Below, in pieces: positions 29,307-39,513 of a stretch of 64,000 nucleotides of DNA. Under the pieces are notes generated by a model. The model did no database searches. It saw only the letters and a program-made list of their open reading frames with translations, and was not told where the DNA came from. The stretch covers positions 1 through 64,000 of the forward strand of contig NZ_JADKCX010000011.1 of NCBI RefSeq assembly GCF_016718685.1, given 5' to 3'. Positions within the stretch are counted from its first letter, which is position 1. Each line of letters starts with the position of its first letter. This stretch comes from Haliscomenobacter sp. (lineage in GTDB: Bacteria > Bacteroidota > Bacteroidia > Chitinophagales > Saprospiraceae). The position numbers and the translations under genes are program-made.

Positions 29307-32123
29307 TTACAATTTCATTTTTACACCCAAAACCCAGGTTTGGGTCAGCGGATACCTACCCCGGTCAATGCCGCTTAAATCGCGTGGATTGCCCCAGTAA
29401 TTCGGATTAACCAATCCTGGTATCAGCGTTGCCCCAACATTTGACAGGCGGATTTCAGGGTCGTTGCCGTTAAATTGAGTAATGGTCAACAGGTTTTGGG
29501 CACTCAGGTAAATGAACAGACTCCGCTTAGCATTAGCCTTAGACCAAGGCACATCATAGCCCAGACTGAGGTTGTCTAAACGCAAGAAAGAAGCATTTTG
29601 GATGTAATAATCAGAAACGTAGTTGAAAGGCGCCCTGAGCTTGGCGTATCTGTCGGATAGTGCTACTGCTGGAATGTTGAAACCGGGTATATTCAACAGG
29701 TTTTGGGGGTTGGCGTAAAACAGATCAAACACATTTATCAAATCGTGTCCGATCACGGCGCGCCAGAACACATTGACCGAGAGTCTGTGCCATTGTAAGG
29801 TATTGTCCCAGCCCAGGGTTACCGAAGCCTGAGCGTTACCCGTCAAGGTTTTATTACCCTGGTCTTGAATGATCCACTGGCCGTCGGCACCAATCCCACC
29901 GCTCTTTAAGGTATAAAATTGGCCAATCGGTTGTTGGTATTCCAGTTTTTGCAGGAAACCACAACAAAAACCGGGGCTACCCACCAAGCCTACCTCTAAA
30001 CTATTGACCTCACTTTGTGCACGAGTCTTGGGAAAAGGAGCATCCAGTACGGTTTGATTGTGCGCCAAACTCAGGTTGCTTTGCCAATTCAGCGAACTGC
30101 TCTGAATGGCATTTAGATTGAGTTGTACCTCTACGCCCTGGTTTTTTAAGGCCATAAGGTTTTCAAAATGCACATCGGAAAAACCATTGCGTTCGGGATT
30201 TGAATATTGCCAGAGCAGGTTGGAAGAACGGCTTTGGTAAACTTGAATTTGCCCCTGTAAACGTTGTTTGAACAAGGCAAAATCAAGCCCAACGTTGAGC
30301 TCTTTGCGCAACTCGGCTTGCAGATTGGGATTTTGGACAAAGGGGTAATAAATCCCGGGTTTAAATTCCCCGTTGATGAAAGCATTGGGGCCACCGGTAA
30401 GGATTATTTGCTGGGTAATGTAATTTTTTGGCGGGATGTTCCCCGTCATGCCAAAGCCGGTGTGAATTTTGAGGTAATTGCCCGCGTTGTTCTGAGGAAT
30501 GATAAAACCTCCCAGCGTAAATGCGGGATACAGCGCCCATTTGTCTTCACCCAGGCGGGTAAACCCTTCCCTGCGCAAACTGCCTTGAACAAACCAACGC
30601 TGCTTGAACGAGTACTGCGTTTGAACGTACACCCCGAGCAATTCGTCGCTTTCCCGATATGGATCATCGGAAACCAGAAAGTCTGGGTTTCCTTTTACGT
30701 CAATCAGTGGGCGATACGAGGGCAATGCCTCCGTGATGTCGTAACCTTCCCGCAGCACCCCGCGACCATCCCAGCGCTGATAGGTATACCCTAACTGGGT
30801 TTGCAGTTGATGGCGTTGCCAAGTCCAGTTGCCTTGCAGTGCTGCATTCAAGTACCAGTGGCTCAATTTGCGTTCTTCCCAGGTCGTGTTGCCAGAATAC
30901 CCCCCAAATACCCTTTTGGCCAAGGCCCAACCGTAGGCATCCCGATTGTGTTGAAATGCCGATTGCACTTTGGCACTTACCCCTTTGAACAATTCCATGG
31001 TACCGGTTAAGCCTGTTGTCAACACCTGGTGGTTATTCTCCCGTGTCTGGAGGTTCAACATTTCGATGGGATTGAACAAGGCAAATAAATTGGGGTTGTA
31101 GTAGCTCCCACTCAAGGCAGCGGTATCAGAAAAAACCGGGGCGGTAGGGTTCATCAGGGCCGCATTGCGGAAAATATCGGGATTGACTTCAGTAGTATTG
31201 CGTGTATTGATGGCCAATAATCCATCCAGTTGGCCCTTTCCTTTGGCCAGTTTTTTTTGAATGTTGAACAATGCATTGACTTGCTCGAAGCCCGATTTTT
31301 GGGCAATTCCGTTGACGTTTCGAAAATTGATGGCCAAACGATAAGCAGCGTTTAGTGCAGTGCCATTCAAAGCGAGGTTGTGCGCTTGGCTAAAACCACT
31401 GCGCAGCAGCGGTTGGTACCAATCGGTGGTTGCACCCAGGTCCTGGCTAAATCCCTGAAAAGTACCCTTGGGACCGATTAAGCGGCGGTAGGTTGCGGCA
31501 TCAATACCCAATTCGGGGTTAAGGGCTTCGTCGATGGCGATGTAGCTTGAATACTGTAAGCCACGTGCGCCTAAATTTCCTTTTTTGGTCTCGATCAAAA
31601 CGACTCCATTGGCACCACGCATGCCATAAACGGCCAGGGAGGCGGCATCTTTGATGACTTCGATGCTGGCAATGTCCTGTGGATCGATGGTTTGTAAACT
31701 TGCCCCCGGAATGCCGTCTACTACAACCAGGGGCTGGGTTTGATTGAATTGCTGAGTGTAGCCATTGGTGGTGGGGAAAAGGGCAAATCCGTTGTAAATG
31801 GCGGAGTGTAGGCCGCGAATTTGTACCTGATAGCCGTAGTTGGGGTCACCGCCAGGGCGAGAAATGACTACGCCGGGGATTTTGCCCTGGATGAGCTGGT
31901 AAGGGTCGTAGCGGTTGCCCCGATTGAAATCTTTTGCAATAATTTTTGAGGAGCGAAAAGTTAGCACTCCCGCTTTATCTCCAAAACCCTGATCGAGAAA
32001 AATAGTTGTATCATTAGTCAAAGGGATATTCGGTAAAACCAGCGTATCTGTTTGCGCTTTTACAACCATTCCAATAGCGATAAAAGTCAGCGTAAGTACG
32101 GAGCTAAACTTAAGACTTTGCAT
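29307..32123 (-). CDS. SusC/RagA-like TonB-linked receptor without SusD partner
   Basis: The start at MQSLKFSSVLTLTFIAIGMV (32123) gives a signal peptide; upstream in-frame methionines would break it. The protein is 938 residues, slightly short for SusC. The plug is typical (GVVISRPGGDPNYGYQVQIR, IASIEVIKDAASLAVYGMRG, NGVVLIETKKG) and barrel strands fill the rest, ending in GVKMKL. The usual N-terminal carboxypeptidase-regulatory domain (STN or CarboxypepD) is absent and replaced by a short VLPNIPLTNDTT stretch. No SusD-like gene follows; an FG-GAP lipoprotein gene does. Whether that lipoprotein takes the SusD role is speculation. Confidence 0.85.
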   Translation of the reverse strand: MQSLKFSSVLTLTFIAIGMVVKAQTDTLVLPNIPLTNDTTIFLDQGFGDKAGVLTFRSSKIIAKDFNRGNRYDPYQLIQGKIPGVVISRPGGDPNYGYQVQIRGLHSAIYNGFALFPTTNGYTQQFNQTQPLVVVDGIPGASLQTIDPQDIASIEVIKDAASLAVYGMRGANGVVLIETKKGNLGARGLQYSSYIAIDEALNPELGIDAATYRRLIGPKGTFQGFSQDLGATTDWYQPLLRSGFSQAHNLALNGTALNAAYRLAINFRNVNGIAQKSGFEQVNALFNIQKKLAKGKGQLDGLLAINTRNTTEVNPDIFRNAALMNPTAPVFSDTAALSGSYYNPNLFALFNPIEMLNLQTRENNHQVLTTGLTGTMELFKGVSAKVQSAFQHNRDAYGWALAKRVFGGYSGNTTWEERKLSHWYLNAALQGNWTWQRHQLQTQLGYTYQRWDGRGVLREGYDITEALPSYRPLIDVKGNPDFLVSDDPYRESDELLGVYVQTQYSFKQRWFVQGSLRREGFTRLGEDKWALYPAFTLGGFIIPQNNAGNYLKIHTGFGMTGNIPPKNYITQQIILTGGPNAFINGEFKPGIYYPFVQNPNLQAELRKELNVGLDFALFKQRLQGQIQVYQSRSSNLLWQYSNPERNGFSDVHFENLMALKNQGVEVQLNLNAIQSSSLNWQSNLSLAHNQTVLDAPFPKTRAQSEVNSLEVGLVGSPGFCCGFLQKLEYQQPIGQFYTLKSGGIGADGQWIIQDQGNKTLTGNAQASVTLGWDNTLQWHRLSVNVFWRAVIGHDLINVFDLFYANPQNLLNIPGFNIPAVALSDRYAKLRAPFNYVSDYYIQNASFLRLDNLSLGYDVPWSKANAKRSLFIYLSAQNLLTITQFNGNDPEIRLSNVGATLIPGLVNPNYWGNPRDLSGIDRGRYPLTQTWVLGVKMKL

Positions 32124-32286
32124 GAGTGTAAGTGTTCTGGTGAATACGAGCATGTCTAAATATTTTCGCTTAAAACAAAATTGGATGCTCAAAGCGTTTT
32201 TTCTAGACGGACTACTTTAGGCTAAGTTATTCAATGATAAGGATTTTGCGAGGATTTTGTTTAATCAATAGCGGGTCTAAGTCATT

Positions 32287-33462
32287 TTATAGTCGAAAAA
32301 GCCAGGAGCCTTCTATCTGGAATTGCTGAAAATAAAAGCTCATTTGGCGCTCGGGATAAATATTCAACCTGGTATTCAAATTATTGCTAAAAAGTGCACG
32401 TTTGGCGTTGATTTGTAACAGGCTTTGTTCTGTCAACTGCATTTGAAGCCCAGCAGCAAAGCTATAACCGAAGCCCAAACCAGTGAATTTAGTGCTCGGA
32501 TCAGCAATAGGTGGACGGGATGGATCAGTCAAAGCTTGGTTTAAAAAAGAACGTTTTATGGGAAATAAGGTATGAACACCTCCCTGAAGGTAGGGTTTGA
32601 TTTTGCCCTTTAAAAACCGATATTGAATAAATAAAGGCAATTCCAAATAAGAAAGCTTCGCCTTGAGGGTTTGTAAATTAGGATCGGTAAGCGATCCGAA
32701 ATTGAAAGTGTCGTTGGTAATGTTGCGGCTCAGGTAATTGAGTTCGCTTGCAACGGCCCAATTGGATTTGGTTTGAAGATTCAATACGACGCCAATACTC
32801 ACATTGGGTTTTCCTCGATAATCGGTGATGTGATAGAAAGGCGTTTCAAAAATATAGGCATTCCCGTCATTGATGCCCAGTTTTGGTCCCCAATAAAACT
32901 TAGGAGGAACGGGGTTATAATAAGTCTGGGTTTGAGTGCCGTTTTTTTTGCAGTCATTGTATTGTATGACCAAATCAATCATGGATTTTTTATCCAGTTT
33001 CGGATTGGAGTTTGGGAGGAAGCCGTCGCAATTTTTTTTCAGCAGATTGACCAAACCAGGCAGCGTTTTGTATTGGATGGGTGTAAATACGCCATTTTCC
33101 TCAAAGAAATACAGCTTGTTATTGGCTCCACTGAGGTACAAACTTGCCTGGCCTTGCACCATGATTTGCAACCAATAGCACTGCTTTTGGCCTTGAGGCT
33201 GATCACAATGGGTAATGTAACGCAGCTGTTCTCCTAAGCGAACTTCTTTTATTGCTGCGTAGGCCAAATATTCTTCTTTAGCATCTTCGGTGGGTTTAAA
33301 ATAAAGCCCTTTGGGTTCCGAGAGCTGAAATTCTCCGGCGATTAATCCTTCTTTTTTTTCCCCGCTGTGGAAATGGATTTGCCCGGATTCGAACTTGATC
33401 GTTTGGGTAAAAGCAGATGTAATTGAGCTGATGATCAAGAGGATGAAAATGCAGTGGCGCAT
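32287..33462 (-). CDS. Outer-membrane beta-barrel protein (PorT-like)
   Basis: An intact 391-residue protein with a signal peptide (MRHCIFILLIISSITSAFTQ). An N-terminal half (FHSGEKKEGLIAGEFQLSE, YITHCDQPQGQKQCYWLQI) is followed by a C-terminal porin-like barrel of about 200 residues (KFYWGPKLGINDGNAYIFET, AKLSYLELPLFIQYRFLKGK, GFGYSFAAGLQMQL, QFQIEGSWLFRL). The C-terminal aromatic ending is typical of outer-membrane proteins. I do not recognise a more specific family. It lies between the CHU_C protein and the lone SusC on the same strand. Confidence 0.75.
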   Translation of the reverse strand: MRHCIFILLIISSITSAFTQTIKFESGQIHFHSGEKKEGLIAGEFQLSEPKGLYFKPTEDAKEEYLAYAAIKEVRLGEQLRYITHCDQPQGQKQCYWLQIMVQGQASLYLSGANNKLYFFEENGVFTPIQYKTLPGLVNLLKKNCDGFLPNSNPKLDKKSMIDLVIQYNDCKKNGTQTQTYYNPVPPKFYWGPKLGINDGNAYIFETPFYHITDYRGKPNVSIGVVLNLQTKSNWAVASELNYLSRNITNDTFNFGSLTDPNLQTLKAKLSYLELPLFIQYRFLKGKIKPYLQGGVHTLFPIKRSFLNQALTDPSRPPIADPSTKFTGLGFGYSFAAGLQMQLTEQSLLQINAKRALFSNNLNTRLNIYPERQMSFYFQQFQIEGSWLFRL

Positions 33463-33559
33463 GTTGTTAGGATTTGTTATCTAGGTCTTTATTTAACAAT
33501 GTATTTAACAAAATATTTTATATAGATATGGGCCAAAATGATCAATAGTTAATTTCCCC

Positions 33560-35533
33560 TCACCTCAGCAACTTCACCTCCCCCCGAAACCGCTGCTTCT
33601 CCCCATCTGGAAATTCAACCTCTACTTCATAAAAAAATGTTCCAGCGGACAGCGCCTGCCCCCGAACCATTCCATCCCAACCTTGTGCCGCATCATTGAT
33701 GGTGACATCCTTTTTTTCAAAAACGACATTGCCCCAGCGGTCTTTGATGCGCCAACGCAAGATTTGTCCGCCATCCCTTCCCTGGATAAAAAAGACGTCG
33801 TTGTGTTGATCCGCGTTGGGGCTAAAAACGTTGGGAATATACACCTTTCGAACCGGAATCACTTCTATTTGTGCACTATCCTTTAACGTGCAGCCCTGGG
33901 CATTGCGCAAGGTCAAATAAAGGCTCCCGCTGCTCAAGGCATTCAACTCTGGCTGAGGGCAATCGGTACAACTCAAGTTGAGCCCAGTCGAAGCCGACCA
34001 GGTCAAGGTGCTGACCGCGGTTTCATTACTCGTGTACCCCAAAGCACTGCGGTCACCGGACTCCAGGCGCGCCGGGGCTTCAATTTCTAGCTTTAACGCA
34101 GGAGGACGCTGAGCGATTTCAATCGTATCGATGTAATCCAGGCAAGCTGTTTTGGCCAATAGGGAATATCTGCCACTGCGGGTTGTGACCAGGGTTTTCC
34201 CCGTACTGCCATCACTCCATTGATAGCTTAAGGCTTCGAGTGGAGCCTCGACGAAGGCGGTATCGCCATTGCAAGAAAAACGCAACTTGCTGTTCAGCTT
34301 TAAACTCCTGGGTTCAATGACGGTAAAAAAAGCGGAATCTCGGGGTTCAGCCGTAAGCGAATTATCAGAAATCAGGGGATTGCCATAGAGTTTGGGCAAG
34401 TTTTGTAAAACGGCCTGCGTGCTGTACTTCCCTGGAGGAAGCTCATCTACCCAAGCTTTAAGGCGGATGGTATTGGACTCAAGAATCAAATTCATGTTGA
34501 TGAGCCGAAACAGGCTACTGCCGATTCCCCCCTGTACTGTGCTCAGGTTGGCCGAATTTTTTTCGATGGCAGTGATGGTAACGCCAGCGGGAAGAGAATC
34601 GCGAAATACCAGATCTTGCCAATTTGCTCCAGTCTGGTTAAAAAAAGTGTATTCAATCGTAATTTCTGAGCAAGGTAAAACTTCGGTAGGGGTGATTTTC
34701 ATGTCAAAATCCAAAGAATAGGGACAGGAACAACCATCGCTATCTTTACCTTGGATGCCCAGCCCGAGAGAGATCATTTTCCCGGTTTGCCGATCAATGT
34801 CGAAATGGGCTTGCGCCCCCGAATCACCCGAAAAATTTCCGTAGCCATACAAATTGCCACTTTGATCCAAATAGAGTGCGGTGATGTATTCAGGTATATT
34901 GGGGTAACGATGGGTGCTCACCAGGCCGTTTACCAAGGTTCCGAAGCGCTTTGCTTTACTATCAAAACAATAAACAACCCCTAAAAATGGATGCGTAGCC
35001 AAATCAGTGAGTGCTACTGGCAAATCACTGATTAAAGCCTGGCTAGAGGCCAGGTATGGCGCTCGCAGGCCGATGGTGAAAATAATTTTGTCGGTTTGTG
35101 TGGCAGGATCTCGACCAATTACGACCAAAGTCCTGCCTTGTGCAGCGACGTGACCAGCAAAGTACTGCATGCGGGTATCCAGATTGGGCGGCACACCAAG
35201 GGGTTTGATTTTGCCGAGACCATCGATTTGCAACAACTCATAGGTGTCAAAATCCAGGGCATAGAGGAATTGATCATTGACGCTGTAACCCAGGCAGGTG
35301 ATGCGGCGTTTGGGTTCACTCAAATCGATGGTTTTTGCATTCACCTGATTGTTGATCCGATCGTGGTTTAATTTTTGGAGTACACTGCCCCCGGTGGAAG
35401 AAGTGATCAGGTAGAATGCATCATCACAAGGAATGGTGGTTTGGGAATTGACTTTTCCCAAAAAGAAAATCATGCAGCTCAAGAGCAAGTTTAAACAAAG
35501 CCTTTTGGCAGAAAAATTGGCCCTTGTCTGCAT
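33560..35533 (-). CDS. CHU_C (gliding-motility/T9SS type B) surface protein
   Basis: A 657-residue secreted protein with signal peptide (NLLLSCMIFFLGKVNSQ). The first half resembles a propeller with RITCLGYSVNDQFLYALDFD; Ig-like segments follow. The last about 85 residues form a CHU_C domain: VYIPNVFSPNADQHNDVFFI, WRIKDRWGNVVF, GWDGMVRGQALSAGTFFYEV and the final FRGEVKLLR. In Bacteroidota this domain is the type B C-terminal signal of the type IX secretion system and anchors the protein at the surface. It starts 12 bases after the stop of the FG-GAP gene at 35546, so the two share a transcript. Confidence 0.88.
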   Translation of the reverse strand: MQTRANFSAKRLCLNLLLSCMIFFLGKVNSQTTIPCDDAFYLITSSTGGSVLQKLNHDRINNQVNAKTIDLSEPKRRITCLGYSVNDQFLYALDFDTYELLQIDGLGKIKPLGVPPNLDTRMQYFAGHVAAQGRTLVVIGRDPATQTDKIIFTIGLRAPYLASSQALISDLPVALTDLATHPFLGVVYCFDSKAKRFGTLVNGLVSTHRYPNIPEYITALYLDQSGNLYGYGNFSGDSGAQAHFDIDRQTGKMISLGLGIQGKDSDGCSCPYSLDFDMKITPTEVLPCSEITIEYTFFNQTGANWQDLVFRDSLPAGVTITAIEKNSANLSTVQGGIGSSLFRLINMNLILESNTIRLKAWVDELPPGKYSTQAVLQNLPKLYGNPLISDNSLTAEPRDSAFFTVIEPRSLKLNSKLRFSCNGDTAFVEAPLEALSYQWSDGSTGKTLVTTRSGRYSLLAKTACLDYIDTIEIAQRPPALKLEIEAPARLESGDRSALGYTSNETAVSTLTWSASTGLNLSCTDCPQPELNALSSGSLYLTLRNAQGCTLKDSAQIEVIPVRKVYIPNVFSPNADQHNDVFFIQGRDGGQILRWRIKDRWGNVVFEKKDVTINDAAQGWDGMVRGQALSAGTFFYEVEVEFPDGEKQRFRGEVKLLR

Positions 35534-35545
35534 GATTTATCGGTT

Positions 35546-38500
35546 TTACCATTCGAACAATTGCATTGCCTCATTGTTGCGGGCAACCAGCAGTACTTCT
35601 TTGTTTTTTACTTTAATGACTTGAAAGTCACGAATTTCTCCTTCAAGTCTCAGTCCGGAATGCCGGGTTTGTACTGGAACAAAATTATTTTTCCCGTCCC
35701 CTTTCAAAAACAGCCCATAACTTGAATCGAATCTACCAATTTCTGGCTTAACACCGTACAAATTTCCGCCCAGAATGATGTCTTGGTGACCATCGCGGTC
35801 AAAATCACGGATCATCAGCCCCATATTTGGGGAAATTTGAGCCTCTACAGGTAAGGGTTTCAAGGTAAACTTCCCTTTACCTTCGTTGATGAGCACGCAG
35901 GTACGCATCTCTTTGGCTTCATATTTTAGCGCGTTTTGCAGTTGGGCAAAGGTGAAAATATCTTCTACCCGCTGTTCGGCGAAGTCGCGGTATTTGAGGT
36001 ATTTCTTTTTGAGTTGCGGCAATTGTCCCACCAAATCATGGCGCAACAACAAGGGATAAGTCCCCTCACCATTGAATACGCTGGTGACTTGTTCCGCTGT
36101 GCCGTTTTGGTCAAAATCATTGACGTGCATGATCACCGGATGCTCCGCGCTGGCCCGGAAACGGGAATTCAAGCCGTGGTTGCCAATGACAAAATCGGGG
36201 TCGCCGTCGCCATCAAAGTCTCCACTTTCAATGCAGTTCCACCAGCCTGCCGAAGCGCTTAGCCCGACCTGCTCAGTGATATCGGTGAACTTACCCCGAT
36301 CATTGCGCAACATTTTGATGGGCATCCATTCGCCCACAATGATCAAATCGGGGTCTTTGTCGCCATCAAAATCGCTCCAGATGGCGTCTTTGATCATGCC
36401 CAGTTTTTGCAACATCGGAGCGATCTGGGCACTGACGTCGCGGAAATTTCCCCGCCCATCGTTGTTGAGGATGTAGCCATTCATGGGTACACCGTACACC
36501 AGGGGTGCAAAACGCACGCCTACAAAAAGATCGAGGTCACCATCCTGGTCGTAATCCGCCGCATCTACACAGGAAGTCGGTTCAAAGTTAAAAGTGGGTA
36601 AAATTTGTGGTGATTTGCTGAAATTTCCTTTGCCATCGTTGATGTAGAGTCGATCGATTAAGGCCGTGGAACTGGAAGCGAATTCATTTCCGCCACTACA
36701 TACGTACAAATCCTGGTCACCATCTCGATCGGCATCAAAAAACAGGGCGTCCTGGTCTTCACAAATGGCATCAGCTTGAAACAGGGCTTCATTGGTTGAA
36801 CGGAAAGAGCCATCGGGATTTTGCACAAATAACTTTCCTGGGGTGTCTTTTGCTCCTCCGATGTAAAAATCTTCTCTTCCATCCCGATTGATGTCACCTT
36901 TTTCGATTTTGGGTCCTTCGGTCGACATCATGAGGTACAGTAGTCTATCCCGGTCAAAATCGATGAATGTATTTTCCTGATGGCGGTAATTGACGCCATT
37001 CAGTACGGGCAATTCCCGGAATAATTTTGCACCCGGAGGCATTGGGGTAGGAGAGGAGAGCGATGCCTCCGCTTGTTTCAGTTTTAAGGTCTGGTCGGCG
37101 GCAACATTGGTCAAAAGGGTTCTTTTGCCATTGGGCCAATCGACTAAAACCGTATCAATGATTTTGGTTTTACCTGTGCCGAAGTTGGGTCGGGGGTCCA
37201 TAGTCGATTGAAAACCCCGCATGGGCATGTGCTCCAGATATTGCAACTTGCCCTGGTATTTGAGCGTAATGCGCGCGCCCAAAGCATTGGTGTTTTTGTT
37301 TTCACCTTGTAGCTCAAACTTCAGGTAATGATGCGCTTTGAGCATCTTTTCGGCATTGTTGCGGTACACAAAAGCGGGCATGTTGACGTTGTTGGTCACC
37401 AGATCGAGGTCGCCATCGTTGTCTAAATCGCCATAGGCCGAGCCGTTAGAGTGGCTGGGTTTGCCCAGTCCCCATTGCACTGCCTGATTCGAAAACTGCA
37501 AATTCCCCTGATTTTGAAAAGCGTAGTTGGGGATGGGTTCTACGGGAATGGAGTCGACCAAGGCTTTAAAATTCACCCCATTGCGACTGATGATCGAACG
37601 TTTGGTTTGTTCATCGGCGATGAAAGACACGTAATCCTGATCGGTCAAATCCTGGTAAATGCCATTGGCCACAAAGATGTCTTTCAGGCCGTCGTTGTCC
37701 ATGTCCATAAACAAGGCTCCCCAGCTCCAATCGGTAGCTTCAACCCCGGCCAAACGCCCTACATCGCTAAAAGTGCCATCCCCATTGTTGATTTGCAGCA
37801 TATTGCGGGTGAATTGGTGCCAATAGCCGTTTTCCAGGTTGTAGCGGTAGCGGTCCCAATTGTCAAAAGTGGTTTTGGTTTTTAAACGGCGGTCGGTGCC
37901 CGGCAACATGTCGGTTACGAAGATGTCTGGCAAGCCGTCGTTGTTGATGTCGGCCATGTCCGCACCCATTGAGGCGGCACTGATCGAGCGCATCGATTGT
38001 TCCAATACTTCGGAAAACCCACCTTTCTGATTGTTGATGTAGAGGTAATCGCGTTCAAAAAAATCATTGGAAACGTAAATATCCTGCCAGCCATCCTGAT
38101 TGACATCACCGACAGTTACGCCTAACCCAAACCCAATGATGCTGCCGTAAATGCCTGCCTGCGCACTGATGTCGACAAACTTTTCGCCATCATTGCGGAA
38201 AAATTTATGTCCACCCAATGGATCGCGGGTATTGCGCACTTGTTTGCGCAAGTTGAAACTGCCGATGGCCTGGAAGGAATTGTTGAGCAAGTAAAGATCG
38301 AGGTCGCCGTCTTTGTCGTAGTCAAAAAAGGCCGCATGGGTAGAGTAGCCGGGATCAGCAATGCCATACTCCTGGGCCATTTCTTTGAAGGTACCATCTT
38401 TTTGGTTGATGTACAACTCGTTGGCACGGTCATCTCCTTTGACCTGGCCAGAATTGCAAACGTAGATGTCCAGCCAACCGTCGCCATTGACGTCGGCCAT

Positions 38501-38869
38501 ACTTACTCCAGTCGACCAGGCGCGTTTGCCACTCACCTGGGCTTTTTCCGTAACGTCTTCAAATTGCCAATTGCCCCGATTGAGGTACAGGCGATCCTGA
38601 TCCATATTGGCGGTAAAGTAGATGTCGATCAAGCCATCGTTGTTGACATCCCCTAGTGCGACCCCTCCACCATTGTAGAAATTGCGGTAGGTATAAATAT
38701 TGAATTCCTGATTGAATTCCAATTGATTGACAAATTCAATACCCGTAACCGAACTGGGCATTTCCGAAAACAGCGTCTCGGAATTCACTTCCGTGGCCTG
38801 TTTTAATTCTTTTTTACATGCGTACAACCCTATGGTCAGGAGAACGCCCAGAAGGAAAAATCGATTCAT
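35546..38869 (-). CDS. FG-GAP/VCBS-repeat and ASPIC/UnbV lipoprotein
   Basis: A 1,107-residue lipoprotein starting at MNRFFLLGVLLTIGLYAC (38869), one base after the previous gene's stop. FG-GAP propeller repeats run through the protein (DVNNDGLIDIYFTAN, DVNGDGWLDIYVCNSG, DYDKDGDLDLYLLNN, DINNDGLPDIFVTDM, DGDKDPDLIIVGEW), each with the DxNxDGxxD calcium-binding loop. An ASPIC/UnbV domain (GARITLKYQGKLQYLEHMPM, VLVDWPNGKRTLLTNV) lies near the middle. Its layout matches the paralogues at 25973 and 39514. It is probably anchored at the outer-membrane surface. The ligand and function are unknown. Confidence 0.92.
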   Translation of the reverse strand: MNRFFLLGVLLTIGLYACKKELKQATEVNSETLFSEMPSSVTGIEFVNQLEFNQEFNIYTYRNFYNGGGVALGDVNNDGLIDIYFTANMDQDRLYLNRGNWQFEDVTEKAQVSGKRAWSTGVSMADVNGDGWLDIYVCNSGQVKGDDRANELYINQKDGTFKEMAQEYGIADPGYSTHAAFFDYDKDGDLDLYLLNNSFQAIGSFNLRKQVRNTRDPLGGHKFFRNDGEKFVDISAQAGIYGSIIGFGLGVTVGDVNQDGWQDIYVSNDFFERDYLYINNQKGGFSEVLEQSMRSISAASMGADMADINNDGLPDIFVTDMLPGTDRRLKTKTTFDNWDRYRYNLENGYWHQFTRNMLQINNGDGTFSDVGRLAGVEATDWSWGALFMDMDNDGLKDIFVANGIYQDLTDQDYVSFIADEQTKRSIISRNGVNFKALVDSIPVEPIPNYAFQNQGNLQFSNQAVQWGLGKPSHSNGSAYGDLDNDGDLDLVTNNVNMPAFVYRNNAEKMLKAHHYLKFELQGENKNTNALGARITLKYQGKLQYLEHMPMRGFQSTMDPRPNFGTGKTKIIDTVLVDWPNGKRTLLTNVAADQTLKLKQAEASLSSPTPMPPGAKLFRELPVLNGVNYRHQENTFIDFDRDRLLYLMMSTEGPKIEKGDINRDGREDFYIGGAKDTPGKLFVQNPDGSFRSTNEALFQADAICEDQDALFFDADRDGDQDLYVCSGGNEFASSSTALIDRLYINDGKGNFSKSPQILPTFNFEPTSCVDAADYDQDGDLDLFVGVRFAPLVYGVPMNGYILNNDGRGNFRDVSAQIAPMLQKLGMIKDAIWSDFDGDKDPDLIIVGEWMPIKMLRNDRGKFTDITEQVGLSASAGWWNCIESGDFDGDGDPDFVIGNHGLNSRFRASAEHPVIMHVNDFDQNGTAEQVTSVFNGEGTYPLLLRHDLVGQLPQLKKKYLKYRDFAEQRVEDIFTFAQLQNALKYEAKEMRTCVLINEGKGKFTLKPLPVEAQISPNMGLMIRDFDRDGHQDIILGGNLYGVKPEIGRFDSSYGLFLKGDGKNNFVPVQTRHSGLRLEGEIRDFQVIKVKNKEVLLVARNNEAMQLFEW

Positions 38870-38870
38870 G

Positions 38871-39488
38871 TTATCGTTTGGTTTGAGAGGTCGTTTTAGG
38901 CTTCGCCGCCGGGTTTTCAATATCCTGGGGATCGAGTGGATTCAACAGATCAGTGAAGTTGGCCTTTACTTTTTGGTCGTCCATGATGCCGACTACAATC
39001 TGGCGGTTTCCATCGATTTTGACATACACCACGCGTTTTTCCTCATTTTCAACTTTTAAAAAACCTTTCCCATACCATTTTTCAAAAGTGGCCAAGACTT
39101 TAGGCAACAATTGATCTGACCAATATTCTTTGTTCCAGGGCGCCCAAGAGTCGTAATAAAATTCCACCGGAATTTCCCGAATTTTATCGTCTTTAAAATT
39201 CGGATAAAAAGTCATGGCAATCTGAGGATTGGTACTTTTTATATAACATTTTACCCTTTTTCCTCCAACATCGTTGGTCAGAATGCGCTGGCGATTCAAG
39301 CTCAAACAGTGGGCAAAAAAATCTTCGCTGGGCATACCCATGTAAAAACCAAAGAACAAACTATCGTGGCGCACCCCACTGGCCATTTCCCGGCTGCGCA
39401 TTTTTTCATAATCCGACTGGCAGCCACTCATGACAAACAGTGACCCCATCACCATCAATCCCAAAACCATCAATCCTTGCTGTTTCAT
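38871..39488 (-). CDS. Small lipoprotein between two FG-GAP lipoproteins
   Basis: A 205-residue lipoprotein starting at MKQQGLMVLGLMVMGSLFVM with a lipobox Cys (MSGCQSDYEK). The mature part (MTFYPNFKDDKIREIPVEFY, SDQLLPKVLATFEKWYGKGF, KIDGNRQIVVGIMDDQKVKA) is a mixed alpha/beta fold of unknown family. The protein ends in a basic tail rich in Lys and Thr. It is separated from its neighbours by 25 bases and 1 base, so it forms a tight operon with the two giant lipoproteins and probably works with them. Confidence 0.7.
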   Translation of the reverse strand: MKQQGLMVLGLMVMGSLFVMSGCQSDYEKMRSREMASGVRHDSLFFGFYMGMPSEDFFAHCLSLNRQRILTNDVGGKRVKCYIKSTNPQIAMTFYPNFKDDKIREIPVEFYYDSWAPWNKEYWSDQLLPKVLATFEKWYGKGFLKVENEEKRVVYVKIDGNRQIVVGIMDDQKVKANFTDLLNPLDPQDIENPAAKPKTTSQTKR

Positions 39489-39513
39489 GATTAAGTATTT
39501 GTTTTGTATGATT

